Shown: piece by piece, positions 1 through 10,264 of the stretch
How the letters are laid out: the number at the start of each line of letters is the position of its first letter
Numbering within the stretch: position 1 is the first letter of the stretch
Source of the DNA: Xenoacremonium recifei
Lineage: Eukaryota; Ascomycota; Sordariomycetes; Hypocreales; Nectriaceae
Length of the DNA stretch: 64,000 bases
Direction of reading: 5' to 3'
Assembly: GCA_012184525.1 (NCBI GenBank)
Contig: WOFQ01000015.1
Location: 1-64,000 of the forward strand
Notes under the pieces: generated by a model
What the model was told of the DNA's origin: nothing
Databases searched by the model: none
What the model saw: only the letters and a program-made list of their open reading frames with translations
Translations under genes and position numbers: made by a program

Positions 1-67
<67 letters not shown>
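1..67. repeat. Poly-G homopolymer at the window start
   Basis: The first 67 bases are all G, ending where normal complex sequence (aagagagcag...) begins. No fungal telomere or known element is a pure G run. The simplest reading is a sequencing or assembly artefact at a contig end, such as the dark-cycle poly-G of two-colour Illumina chemistry. If so, position 1 is a contig end and not a chromosomal landmark. Confidence 0.9.
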
Positions 68-68
<1 letters not shown>

Positions 69-3000
69 AGAGAGCAGCCAGCCACGCCAAGGGGAGCGGC
101 GCCAGAGAAGACGTACGGGGAGAAGCGTGGATGCAGACTGGCGACGAGAGAGAGCGTTGCATGGAGATCATAGTGTGCCCATGAATGAGGGGGGAGTCGA
201 CGTCGCAGTCGCACAGCGCGCGGCAAGCTCTCAGATCGACTGGGAGCTTACCAATAGCGCGCGCGGGCCGTCAACGACTCGTCCGTGATTTCGCAAGCCA
301 GACTCGTGGCGTTGAAGAGGGCACCAGCCCGAGGAGGGGGGGGACTCGACTCTGCGAGTTTTCTTATCGAAACCGCCGCCTCTCAGAGAGCGGTGAGTTG
401 GCAAGTCGTGACCTTCTCTGGAGGCTGGGAGAGGGACTGTGAGTGGACGAGTCGTGCGTGAATCTAGCGCCAGGACCGTTCCAACGGCGACGGCAGGCGG
501 GTAGGCGATAGGGCGGATCAACGCGCGCGCGGGGGAGTTTGACGCAGCCAGTCGCGAAGGAGGGAATCGAAGGGCACAAAGGAGTAGGAGGAAGAGGATG
601 AGGGGGGAGAAGAGAGGAGAGAGAGGGAGAGAAGAAGAAGAAGGAGAAATTAAACGGGGGCGTCGAAGAGCAGTCGCAGGAGATGCATTATAGGATGGTG
701 CAGGTGCAGCTGCAGTGCCAGTCCAGTCCAGTCCAGTCGAGCCTTCTTCACCTTGACCTTGGGTCCTGGAGCGGAGCGGACGGGCAGCCGAAAGGCAAGA
801 GCGAACACGACGGCGACTGCCGTGGGGTAGCGGGCGGGAGAGGGCAGGGCGCTAGGCCGGATTGGGGCTCGGGGGATGCGGCAGGCGGGTGTGTGGATCG
901 GGCCACTCGCTGGGAGGGGGCGGAAGGTAAGGTAGCGCTCTAGTAGAAGACCCGGGGCGGCATCTGACAGGCGGACAACAAAAGACAGAAGGGGGATTCT
1001 TCCTCTTTCACGAGAGAAGACTCGGTTCGAGGCTGCTGCTGCTGCTAGTTTAAGTATCCGGTGCGACGAGGGGGAGAATCGGCCAGGGCGGGAGGCCAAC
1101 GGAGGGCGGACCCCCGCTGTCCGTCAGTCAGTTGGGCTCCAGTTGAGCAAAGGCTGTGGCCGCCCGATAGACGGCGGTGCCATGGTTGAGAGAGGTGAGG
1201 TGTCCATCGCTCAGGGCCGGATGCGACAGCGCCAGAGTCCGTATCTCAGCGCTGCGCTGGCCACCTCAGGGCACTGTCAGCCCCTCCAGCTGCAGCCGGG
1301 CGCTGAGCTGTGCGCTGTGCACTGTGGGTTCCAGGCGGCGGGGACCCCCTGGGAAGCCCGGCCACCGTTATCATCGTGGCCCGGCCCTGTTTTGTGTCGG
1401 CCTCGCTGACGAGCTGCGGGCCGGGACAGCGCAGATTCTTACTTACAGGCTGTAAGACAGACAGCAGAGGGGAGGGGGGCTGGGATGGGATCTGCTTGCG
1501 GGTGCTGATCGCGCGGAACACATGTAAGTGCCCTAGCTCAAGCAGGCTAGGAATCTTGACGGGAGGCACAAGACAATACAACGGTAACCTCGCAAGAGCA
1601 GTGTAGTGTATGTTTGTTTTGCACTGCCGGTCCTCCGTGCCCTGGGCTGTGGCGGAACCGAATCCCTCTGTGCCCGTGTGCGCCCTCTTGCGCTGTGCAC
1701 TGTGCTGTGCTATGCTGTGCATCTTTATGAGTTGTCACTGCATGCTCTATCTCCTCCTCCGGGCATCCTCCACCAGCCACCCAGCACCACCAGGCCTTCT
1801 CCCTCAGGCCTAATTGCTCTCCTCATCCCACCTCACGTCCACCTCGTTTTCCCTCTCTTCAAATTCTTCCACCTCCAGCAGGACCAACAAACAACCACTC
1901 ACCACGACCTGATAATTAATACACGTTCGTTCCTCAAGCCAGCCACGAAAATCCACGCACACGCCCTCCTCCTGCCCGGCCCTTCCCTTCCCTCCATCCC
2001 CACCTCCTCGCCCAATCCTCATCGTCCACGCCAGCAATCCCCTCCTCCTCCTCAAACCACCCACGACAAGGTCTTGAAAGAGGGTGTGCGAGTGCCAGCT
2101 CAGTGGCCTCACGCCCAATCATGCGCCTCGCCTCCTCCACTATCGCCCGCCCCAATCATCGCCTGCCACCGCCTGCGCGCCCCGTGATTGGCTGGCTGCA
2201 CTTACATGCTGCTCTATGCTGCCCGCTGCAGAAACCCATCCATCCCAGCTGGACATGGCCCTCTCTCCCCTTGTTTCGCCGCCCGCCCGTTTCCTCTCTT
2301 TTCTCTTCCGCGACCTCACTCGCTGGCCATCCGCCCTTCAGCTCATCCTGCAAGGGGCCATCCCAGCCCATCCTGTCCAGCCGTTCCTCACTTCCCGCCT
2401 CCATGACATGGGACGACCCGCTGCATGGCCTGAGGTGAGGGCAACACACAGAACAAAACTGTCTGTCGCATCTCCCCTTTGAGCTTCGTACAGATCATGC
2501 ACGTCAGATAGAGTCCAGCAATCACATGTCCTGACTCCAACCTCCTCTGCACAGCTTCGTCCTCAACAAACCAGGAGTCGCATTGCTGGCCCTGGCTTCA
2601 ATGCTGGCCACTCGTCGTCCACCCTCTGACCAAGTAAACGTCAACATGTCCCTCCGCCTCCAAAGCCGTCAGCAATATCATCATCATACATGGCTGCCTG
2701 CATGAATGTTGTGCTGCAGCTGTCCCAGATGAGCCAGAACCAGCTGTCAACGTGGCCACGTATGGACGTCAGACGTCAACCCGTCAAACCGCCATCCTGG
2801 GTCCTCCCTCCTGCCCATCACCATCCCAAAATACCATCCACTCATCTCGGTGACTCCTGCTATTGCTCGTCTCATCGCCCGCCCTCTCCACCGAATCTGC
2901 TTCCTCCATCCGTTCCTCCATTATCTCACCACTTCCTCCCAGATCCACCAAGTCAGCAGGAGGCCAAGAACAACCAGCTTCGTCTCACTGGCTCTAAGCC

Positions 3001-3456
3001 CTAGTCCTTCGTACGAGTCTTGCTTCCAGAACGGCTCACGCAGCTGGCCTCGATCGCTTCCTCCCGAAGCTGATCCTGGATCTACCCGCACTCACATCGG
3101 GACTGGGCCGAGCGATGCCGTCCTGCACGCTAGCCAGACTCATCACCCGTCTGTCTCATCAATCAAGTCACTCATATCTCATACTTTGACATCTCACACG
3201 ATCTACGAAAAGGCCAAGTCATTCAGATAAACTGCGTTTAACTAACACATCTCATTCGTTGATGCATAACACTCAGGCGAAAGGGTTCCACCGTTTCGCC
3301 ATAAGGTAACATGGGTATAATACAACCGCTATCCGACCCAGACCGTAAACCGTGATCCCATGTTTGGCATGATCTTAATACCATGCATGATAATTCCACA
3401 TTCCCCAGACACTTTGATTCCATATTTCCCTAATTTTTTGCCCTTGTGACGTTGCC
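68..3456. other. Gene-free 3.4 kb at the left edge
   Basis: I see no supportable gene here. The longest open frames (about 190 codons near 1606-2187) are low-complexity and resemble no family. The + strand is purine-rich up to about 1.0 kb, including a GA-only tract near 600-650, and pyrimidine-rich from about 1.74 to 2.1 kb. That would fit divergent leaders or promoters, but no coding sequence follows. A four-copy CCAGT tandem lies at 718-737. The right part must hold the 3' UTR of the iron regulator that ends at 3457. Confidence 0.5.
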
Positions 3457-5292
3457 TTAATATCCCCGCCCAAATCGGACGTCAAAGTCCTTGAGCACAC
3501 TCATAATGCTCGCAGCCTCTACCTCTATCGGCATCATTCTGCCCGGTGGCGCCGGGCTTCGAGGTGTGGCCTTGAGCTTGGGTAACCAAGATCCGATATC
3601 ATCCTGGGCCTTCTCAAAATTTCGGTGGCTCGAGAGGGTCTGGTAGGCTTCAGCACAACTCAGCCCAAGGCTAGGCAAGCTAGGCAGGCTGATGTTCTCC
3701 TTCTTAGGAGGAGGAGCCGCCTTGCAGCATCCACCATCGGCACCTTTACCACCGCAGCAACCGCCAGCGGGTCCACCCTTGCGACCAAGGTTGGCAGCCA
3801 TGAGGCGACAGAAGAGGCCAGACTTGGGGTCGGCCTGGCACTGAGCACAGCTTCCCGGTCCGTTGGGACCACAGCCGCGGCTCTGCGAGTGGCCCTGTTG
3901 TTGGCGGCGAGGAGGGAGCTTGACGGCGCCATCAGCCGTCATCTCCATCGCTAGGGGAGTGGGGGCAACGTCGGCCTCTGAGGGAGGTGGTGTTTGGACC
4001 TGGTGAGAAATGGGAGGAAGGGTATCGTTGGGGGTCATAGCAGGCGTGGCTAGGGATGTGTCGGCGCAGACGCAGTATGTTCCGTCCTTGCAAAACCCAC
4101 AGCCATCCCTCAAAGCCATGCTGTCAAGGGAGGGCACCTGGTTCACCATGGAGGGAAAGGTGTCCTGGGTCATGTTGGTGGCGGAAGTCTTGCGGGAGAA
4201 CATAGAGGTAAAGTCTGTCTCAGAATCATCGTTGGACGGACTAGCCCTCTGGCGCTTCTGGGACAGGTTTCCCGATGGTGAGGCCGGACGCTTGAGATCC
4301 TGGGCCTGGCTGAGACTGTCCGTCACGGCATCGAGGCACTGGCACGTCGCCCCCAGACCGCACTTCCCGCAGCCGGCGGCGACCGAGGTCATCGCGTCCT
4401 CCGCACAGGCACATCGCCCGTTTGGGGAGCAGTTGCCGCAGGTGATGGGATCATCATTCGCCGAGCTCATGTCGAGCGTCTCGGGAGGCGAGATGATTTG
4501 AGAGATGGAGAACGAATGACCCGACTGCCGATCACCGGGACGTCCGTCGGGCAGGCTGTGTCGCTGCGACTGAGCCGTCGGGCTCTGCAGTGAGTCAAAC
4601 GGGTGTGGCTGCGATGTGCTCATGCTCCGCGACTGATAGCCCGAGTTGAAGGCACCCTCGTCGAGCCGACGCTTGAAGGTCTCAGCCTCGGTCTCGACGC
4701 GGATGCGGTCCTGGCGCTCTCGGTCCAGCATGTTCTCCAACAACAGGCAGCGAGACCGGAACGACTGCACATCCAACTCCAGCTCGTGGATTTTGTCTTT
4801 GAGTTCGGTCTCCTGCTTGTCATGCTCAGCGCGCTGCTGATCCAACTGCTCCTCCAGCTCGCCAACACGGGCGGCCCTCCGCTCCCGGAACGCCCTCTGC
4901 GCTGCGCGGTTTTGTGCCTTGCGCTTGGTGGGCGGGGTGTCTGTGGCGGGCTTGCGGCCGGGCTTGGGCCGCGGCGGGATAACCCATTCCTTGGAAGTCA
5001 TCGACATCTTGGGCGGCTCCGGCGGCGCCGGGTTGGGGCTGATGACGGACGACATGGCCATCTTGTTGTATGGAGGGAGAGCAGTGCGCTGTTGCGGCTG
5101 TGGTTGATTTTGCTGCAGTGGAGGTGGCTTAGCGACGCTCGGCTTAATGGAGAGTGGTGTTCGGTGTGGGGCGCTGGATGTGGCGGTGGTGGCTGGTGGT
5201 GACGGCCCGGCCGCGATGGGCGTTCCGAGCGATGCAGCCGCTCTGTCAAACTCCTGGCGAGGAGGAGACGGTGCAAGGGCTGGCCCGGCCAT
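3457..5292 (-). CDS. hapX: HapX bZIP iron-homeostasis regulator
   Basis: This is a nuclear transcription factor that works with the CCAAT-binding complex. In the known family it represses iron-consuming genes under iron starvation and activates detoxification (vacuolar import) in iron excess. From the first Met, the frame gives 611 residues. Residues 1-95 are Pro/Ala-rich. Residues 99-115 (KEWVIPPRPKPGRKP) are the CBC-contact segment. A bZIP basic region lies at about 122-140 (KRKAQNRAAQRAFRERRAA) and is followed by a heptad coiled coil to about 200. Four cysteine clusters, the iron-sensing regions, lie at about 285-298, 308-319, 398-409 and 474-495, and a further CC-rich patch at 511-523. 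No intron is needed. The start is uncertain: Met78, 80, 96 and 98 all lie before the conserved part, and the long proline-rich N-terminus may be leader. Identification is very secure. Confidence 0.95.
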   Translation of the reverse strand: MAGPALAPSPPRQEFDRAAASLGTPIAAGPSPPATTATSSAPHRTPLSIKPSVAKPPPLQQNQPQPQQRTALPPYNKMAMSSVISPNPAPPEPPKMSMTSKEWVIPPRPKPGRKPATDTPPTKRKAQNRAAQRAFRERRAARVGELEEQLDQQRAEHDKQETELKDKIHELELDVQSFRSRCLLLENMLDRERQDRIRVETEAETFKRRLDEGAFNSGYQSRSMSTSQPHPFDSLQSPTAQSQRHSLPDGRPGDRQSGHSFSISQIISPPETLDMSSANDDPITCGNCSPNGRCACAEDAMTSVAAGCGKCGLGATCQCLDAVTDSLSQAQDLKRPASPSGNLSQKRQRASPSNDDSETDFTSMFSRKTSATNMTQDTFPSMVNQVPSLDSMALRDGCGFCKDGTYCVCADTSLATPAMTPNDTLPPISHQVQTPPPSEADVAPTPLAMEMTADGAVKLPPRRQQQGHSQSRGCGPNGPGSCAQCQADPKSGLFCRLMAANLGRKGGPAGGCCGGKGADGGCCKAAPPPKKENISLPSLPSLGLSCAEAYQTLSSHRNFEKAQDDIGSWLPKLKATPRSPAPPGRMMPIEVEAASIMSVLKDFDVRFGRGY

Positions 5293-5957
5293 TGCGGGCG
5301 ATGTGGTATTGTAGTCGGTCGCACTCCTCTGATTGTTGTAATCGCTTGGCTGGCTTGCCGGTCCGCCTCGGTCGGGTCGGGCACGGCAAAGCAGTCACAG
5401 CCTCGGAACTCCGAAACCGGGAATAAAGGCCTGGTGGGAGGTGCCGGTCACAGGAGTTGCTCGAAGTCGACGACGACAAATTGATGAAACGCAATCGATG
5501 TCGATGTTGTTCGTCCGGGTGAGCAAGGTCAATTGCAACGGCGACGTGTGGGCGATAAGACGTGGTGGGTGGGAGAACTGTCAGAGAGAGAGAGGGAGGG
5601 GCGGTGTTTTCAAGGGACCGGCTCAAGCTCAACAGAGACACAGCAAGGCCCCAGATTTTTCAGCTCGACTTGCCTTGGGCAGCTGGCGGGGTGCGGAAGA
5701 CCGGCGTAAGGAATACGACCGCGTCAGAAAGGCGTCGATGAAGGAGGCTGAGACTGTAATGTGACAATTGTGCGCACGAGAGTCGCAACTGATGAACGAT
5801 GACAGTGCTGATGCAGAAGCCCCGATACTGCAGCAAAAAGAAACGACGACCAGGAATTCGTCAATTGGAAGAGGGGAATTCCAGGAGAAATTGATCGTGG
5901 GGGTCCGTCGCTACTTTTGTGTCCCGAGCTCAACCGATGGATTGCAAGCGCAGACGG

Positions 5958-5962
5958 CCAAT
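5958..5962 (+). promoter_or_regulatory. CCAAT box upstream of hapX
   Basis: A CCAAT pentamer (ggCCAATgg) lies about 665 bases upstream of the first hapX Met. CCAAT is the binding core of the HapB/C/E complex that partners HapX. It is a short motif and could be chance; what gives it weight is the GATA cluster 30 bases away. Confidence 0.35.
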
Positions 5963-5988
5963 GGTCCGATTACAGGAGACAGCGGGTG

Positions 5989-6023
5989 GATCTGATCTGA
6001 TTGATAAGATTTGATTGATAAAA
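5989..6023. promoter_or_regulatory. GATA-type site cluster upstream of hapX
   Basis: Within 35 bases there are two direct GATTGATAA units plus two GATCTGAT-like units. Fungal iron GATA factors (SreA/Sre1 family) bind ATCWGATAA, and SreA represses hapX in Aspergillus. The sites here match the GATAA core and are near-matches to the full consensus. Function is inferred from position and family knowledge only. Confidence 0.4.
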
Positions 6024-7662
6024 TTTCGCAGGTCCACCCCAAAACTCGCTCAACCACCCACTGAAATCGCCCGAAAAGCACACAGTAGCCTACACTTCTC
6101 CACCCCTACTACAGACCATCCCACGGCCTCGTCCACCCCAACACAAGCCCGAAGAATGGAGGGAGGGGAGGGGGAGAAATAAAAGACGGATCCCCCAGGG
6201 CAGGGCTCCCCCCGACCCCAACGCAGGGCAGGCAAGATGCGTGCGAGCGATCTGGGACCAATGGGCCCGGAGGGGTAAGGGCTCCGGCTGGGACGAGGTG
6301 AGACTGGCGATGTGCCGGACACACAAGACTCTAGGGTTTTGACATGCCGAGAGTGATCTTCAGTGATGTTCGTCTGAGGTCTCCACGTGGATGCTCACGG
6401 TGACATATTGCTCCAATTGCCCTTATGAGGCCTCTTGCTGCCAGAGCTGTTGTCAAAGACCCGAGCTTCCTCTGAGATCTCACTCAGCAGAGTCTCAATG
6501 AAGCTGGAAAACTCCAATTGATGAACTTGTAAACCCGTCTCCTTGGCGCCCAGTGGCCTCATCACAAACCCTCGGGTTCCGGTCGGAGCTGTCGTAACCC
6601 GTGGATCAACACTCCAAACCATAGCGTCCCCCCGCCCATACGACCCCATCACCAACCCAGCCAATAGCCAGCTCGGCAGCTCAGGACGAGGGGCCGACTT
6701 CGCTCTCCGTCTCCGTTTGCAAATGCTGACCGCGTGGTTGGGAACCAACTACGAATTGACTCGTGCTCGAGACCAGCAGTGGGCATCTGCGCGCGCACGG
6801 GCAACGATCTTCGACGGGCTCGGTCATACGAGCCGTGGGTGGCCGCAGTCCGAGCAGAGCAGTATGGTACAGTGGGATGTGAGGCGGCATGTTGGAGGTC
6901 ATACTGACAGCTGCAACGCAAAGATAGGATCAGTTTTAAAGTGGTGGGGGTTTGTCAAAAGCTCCCCAGCGTGACTGACTGCTCCAGCTCTCCAGGAACC
7001 GTAGCATCGTGATGAAGCTGTGGTCTGGACTGCCCCGAACCGGCAAGCTGCAGACAAGGCCTGCATACAACGGGGCCCCCTACCGGAAGATTTCGTTATC
7101 AATCAGATCTAATCAATCACCTGCCTGACCATACCCTCGGCAAATCACGCTTCAATTTTTTTTTTTTTCTCTCTTCCCTCGTGCCTGCCGCAAAAGCGCT
7201 CGGCCGGTGTCTGCAACATCTTAGCCTGCCCCAGCTGCAGCGGATCTTCACCTTGGCTTTAGGTAAAACAGTGCCAGACCCCGCTGTCTCTTTGGGCCTA
7301 GCTCCAATTCTTAAGACTCCCACTTACCGAGACGTCACCGAAGAGCCAACCAGGATCAACCTCCACGGCTTTGGCACATCGACACCCAGAATCCTCAAGC
7401 TCGACCGCCGGGACCAGGAGCTCCATCAGGCTTCGTTCTAAGGGTCCTTGGCATCTGCAGCGCCGGTTCTATCTCGTCCATTCCCCCGAAGGAGCTTAGA
7501 CCTTCGCCCTGGTGCTGCTCTTCCTCTCAGCTCCGGCTCCGTTCAGCCACGTTTCCCACGCCGGTCTCAGCCCGATCCTATCCCAGTCGTCAAAAAAACA
7601 GAAGGGAAAATTCAGCAGCCCTTCTGATCCCTCGCTCTCTTCATACCGCCTCCACAGCAGCC

Positions 7663-8589
7663 ATGGCCGGCACGCCCACACCCCTCGTCGGCCTAGGCCT
7701 CACCAGCGAGCCCACCCCAACCTCGTCCCGCGTCTTCGACCTGCCCTCCTCCTCCGCCTCCTCCGTCACCTCGGACGCGCCCCTCCCCTTCCCCGAGGCC
7801 CTCCCACGCTCCGACTTTCTCGCTCCGGCCTTCCAGCCCGCCGCCTACCTCTCGGCGCTGCCGCACCGCCACCAGACCCTCGAGGACCTACGCTCCGATC
7901 TGCGCGACCGCAGCGCCGCCATCAGTGCTGAGCTGCTGGAGCTTGTCAACGCCAACTACACTGCGTTCCTGTCCCTCGGCGATGAGCTACGTGGAGGTGA
8001 CGAGAAGGTCGAGGATGTCAAGATGGCGCTGTTGGGCTTCCGCCGCGCCGTAGAGGATGTCAAGGCCAAGGTTACGGTGAGGAGGACTGAGACGCGGGCG
8101 CTCAACGACGAGCTCCGCGACGTGCGGACAACTATCGAAGAGGGCCGCAAGATGATCGAGTTGTCGGAGCGATTGTCGTCTCTCGAGGAGCGTCTCGCCG
8201 TTGAGAGCCTACCCCGCGGGAAGCGAGACGACGATGAGGATTCGTGGGATAGCGATGAGAGCGATGAGGATGATGCAGGGGAAGAGGAAGACTCGGGGCT
8301 TCTGGCCAGCTCACCCGCAAAGCTGCAAATATCGGCTCACCAAATCGTCCGGATCTCAGCATTAGCAAATGCCATGGGACCAGACCTGCCCTTCGTAATC
8401 AAGATGGAAGAGCGTCTCACCCGATGTCGAAATACTCTACTGTTAGACCTAGGGAACGCCCTACGGGAGGCCAAGAAGGCAGGGACTAAAGGTCAAGGAA
8501 GAGTCATCAGATATCTAGGCGTTTATCGGATCCTCGACGCTGAGACGGAAGCAGTCAAGCTTATCCGCAGCCTTGCCAGAGACACATGA
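7663..8589 (+). CDS. COG2: COG complex subunit 2 (N-terminal domain type)
   Basis: A 308-residue, intronless protein. COG2 is part of lobe A of the conserved oligomeric Golgi tethering complex, which captures retrograde vesicles at the Golgi. The family signature spans about residues 46-130: the FLAPAFQPAAYLSAL stretch, HRHQTLEDLRSDLRD, then ELLELVNANYTAFLSLGDELRGGDEKVEDVK. A predicted coiled coil follows through about residue 180. An acidic low-complexity stretch (DDDEDSWDSDESDEDD) near 187-205 separates it from a C-terminal helical piece with KGQGRVIRYLGVYRIL. Fungal COG2 proteins are much shorter than animal ones and correspond to the N-terminal half, so this length is expected. The start has a strong context (cagccATGGcc). 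It converges on the uL1m gene with 136 bases between stop codons. Confidence 0.9.
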   Translation: MAGTPTPLVGLGLTSEPTPTSSRVFDLPSSSASSVTSDAPLPFPEALPRSDFLAPAFQPAAYLSALPHRHQTLEDLRSDLRDRSAAISAELLELVNANYTAFLSLGDELRGGDEKVEDVKMALLGFRRAVEDVKAKVTVRRTETRALNDELRDVRTTIEEGRKMIELSERLSSLEERLAVESLPRGKRDDDEDSWDSDESDEDDAGEEEDSGLLASSPAKLQISAHQIVRISALANAMGPDLPFVIKMEERLTRCRNTLLLDLGNALREAKKAGTKGQGRVIRYLGVYRILDAETEAVKLIRSLARDT

Positions 8590-8725
8590 GAGCATGCATA
8601 GATAAGCAGAATAAAGATACCCAATCAGTTCCAAGCGTCCGACACTGCTTTGCCGGTCTATTCGATATAATGTGACATATGATACAATAGTACAAGACTC
8701 GAGTTCCCCCTTTTGACACCTTATT

Positions 8726-9692
8726 TTACATGATACCCGACAACGACTCAGGGGTGAGCTTCTCGTCGTCCGCATCCCGCAGCTTGCCATTCAAGCTCAA
8801 CGCCGGCCCATGCGACGTGCTCAGAATCACCTCATGCACCTCCTTCGACACCTCCTCCGAGATCTCCGCCGCCTCAGCCCGGATCTTCGACATGACCGTC
8901 TTGATATTCGCCTTGAGCTGGTCAGGCGTGTACCCCAGCTGTCCAATAGCCATGCGAATCACGCCCTGTCGCTCACGATAGTCCGCCGCACCCGCCGCAT
9001 CACGCATCGACTTCACCACGTCCGGAACGATGGTGCGCATGCGCTTGCTGGGCATCAGCCCCTTGGGACCTAGGATCTTGCCCAGCCCGGCGCGGTTGAG
9101 GGCTTTCTCGCTGCCCTCGTGGCACAGCAGCCGGTCGAAGTCGATCTTCTCCTGGCGGATGGCCTCGAATAGCGATTCCTCGCCTACCGCCACGGCGCCC
9201 GCGGCTGTGGCGTCGCGTGCGATGTCGCTACCTTCTGGACACACCACCGCGATGCGCCAGTCCGATTGCACCGGGTGTGGCAGACGCACACTCGACTTGA
9301 TCACGGGGCCGTTGCGAGCGGTTTTGAGGTTGACGTGGATCTCGTACTTGACGGAGGCGGGCGGTTGGCCGACTTCTGCGGCTCGAAGGACTCTGCAATC
9401 GTAATTAGCTTCCAGGCCACCAAGTCTTGCAATTGAGCAGCATCACGCACCTCATAGCCTCACACAGCGAGAACTGCGGAAAGTCCCGCTTTGATAGATT
9501 ATGTCGCTTGAAGTCCTTCGGCAGAGTTCGCTTCTTCTTCGTCGTCTTCTTGATCCTCACTACGGAGGCCTGTCGGGTCTGCTGAGCGGCAGCGGGTACG
9601 AGGAATCGCGGCAGAGAGGGTGCTGCTGGCCGGGCGGACTGCAGAAGTGACAGTCTAGCCATTGAGGCCAGACAGCGGTCGATTGGTGCCAT
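8726..9692 (-). CDS. MRPL1: Mitochondrial large-subunit ribosomal protein uL1m
   Basis: A two-exon gene: 9692-9451 and 9392-8726, with a 58-nt intron (donor GTGCGT, acceptor TTGCAG) and a split Arg codon. It gives 302 residues. The N-terminus is rich in Arg, Ser and Ala and nearly free of acids (MARLSLLQSARPAAPSLPR), typical of a mitochondrial presequence, and is followed by a basic KKTTKKKR stretch. The L1 fold is visible from about residue 85. It includes the L1 signature region around GLGKILGPKGLMPSKRM and the second-half helices ending near the stop. The role is the L1 stalk of the mitoribosome, which contacts E-site tRNA. An in-frame upstream Met (MAPIDRCLASM) is used as start; Met11 is an alternative. 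Confidence 0.93.
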
Positions 9693-10264
9693 GTCGGGGC
9701 GATGGCGGACTTGGACAGCTCTTTGCTGGGGAGCTGGTGATGGTGGTTTGGTTGGCGCAAAAGTTCAAGGGTGGTTTTGATGGCGGCCTGAGAAATTAGG
9801 CGCTAGGGGCGGATGCTTATCGATAAGCTTGCCAACTTGGCCAGCCTCATCTGGCTCCAGCTTGGAGGTGCATTTTCGTCTACCCTGAAGCGTTCACGAC
9901 CTTTTGAACTGGGTTTTGATGATGGAAGATCTCTATTATCCATTAATTCCTTGTCGGTACCCTTTCACGAGATGACGCTACGAGAGTGAGATATTCATTA
10001 TTCCTTGCCTACAAATTACTTTTTCGTTTTCAGATTGGATACACGCTTCATACAGAATTAGGGACGCAATTGGTAGGCGAGAATTTATCATGATTTCGTA
10101 ATTGATAGAATGAAAACCATCATTACCGGCGCGATACGTGTATCCTCAAATTTCTGCACCTTCTATGTCCTCTAGAAGAAAATTGCGTCTACATCCCTAA
10201 GCCAGAATCAATCTCTCAAAATGACCCCTTAGCGCTATCATAATGCTGGTTCTGACAGAACTGC
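9693..10264. other. Intergenic, uL1m promoter / F-box 3' end
   Basis: There is no gene. The stretch holds the upstream region of the uL1m gene and the 3' UTR of the F-box gene, both on the minus strand. A palindromic TTATCGATAAG lies near 9818-9829. From about 9900 the DNA becomes AT-richer, as is usual for 3' flanks here. Confidence 0.6.

Larger units (their letters stand above)
5293..7662. other. Divergent promoter region, hapX / COG2
   Basis: There is no gene in this 2.4 kb; open frames here are short and unlike any family. It must hold the leaders of both flanking divergent genes. Visible features are a CCAAT box and GATA cluster near 5.96-6.02 kb (listed separately), a GA-rich stretch around 6155-6185, and a 13-T run at 7156-7168. 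The last 150 bases before the COG2 start are pyrimidine-rich, as fungal leaders often are. Confidence 0.6.

Noticed and set aside
1..67. Poly-G as a telomere or G-quadruplex element
   Set aside because: Fungal telomeres are TTAGGG-type; an uninterrupted G run at position 1 is better explained as an artefact.
1606..2187. 193-codon + frame in the left gene-free stretch
   Set aside because: Low-complexity Pro/Ser/His sequence in pyrimidine-rich DNA, no domain, and overlapped by equally long frames on the other strand.
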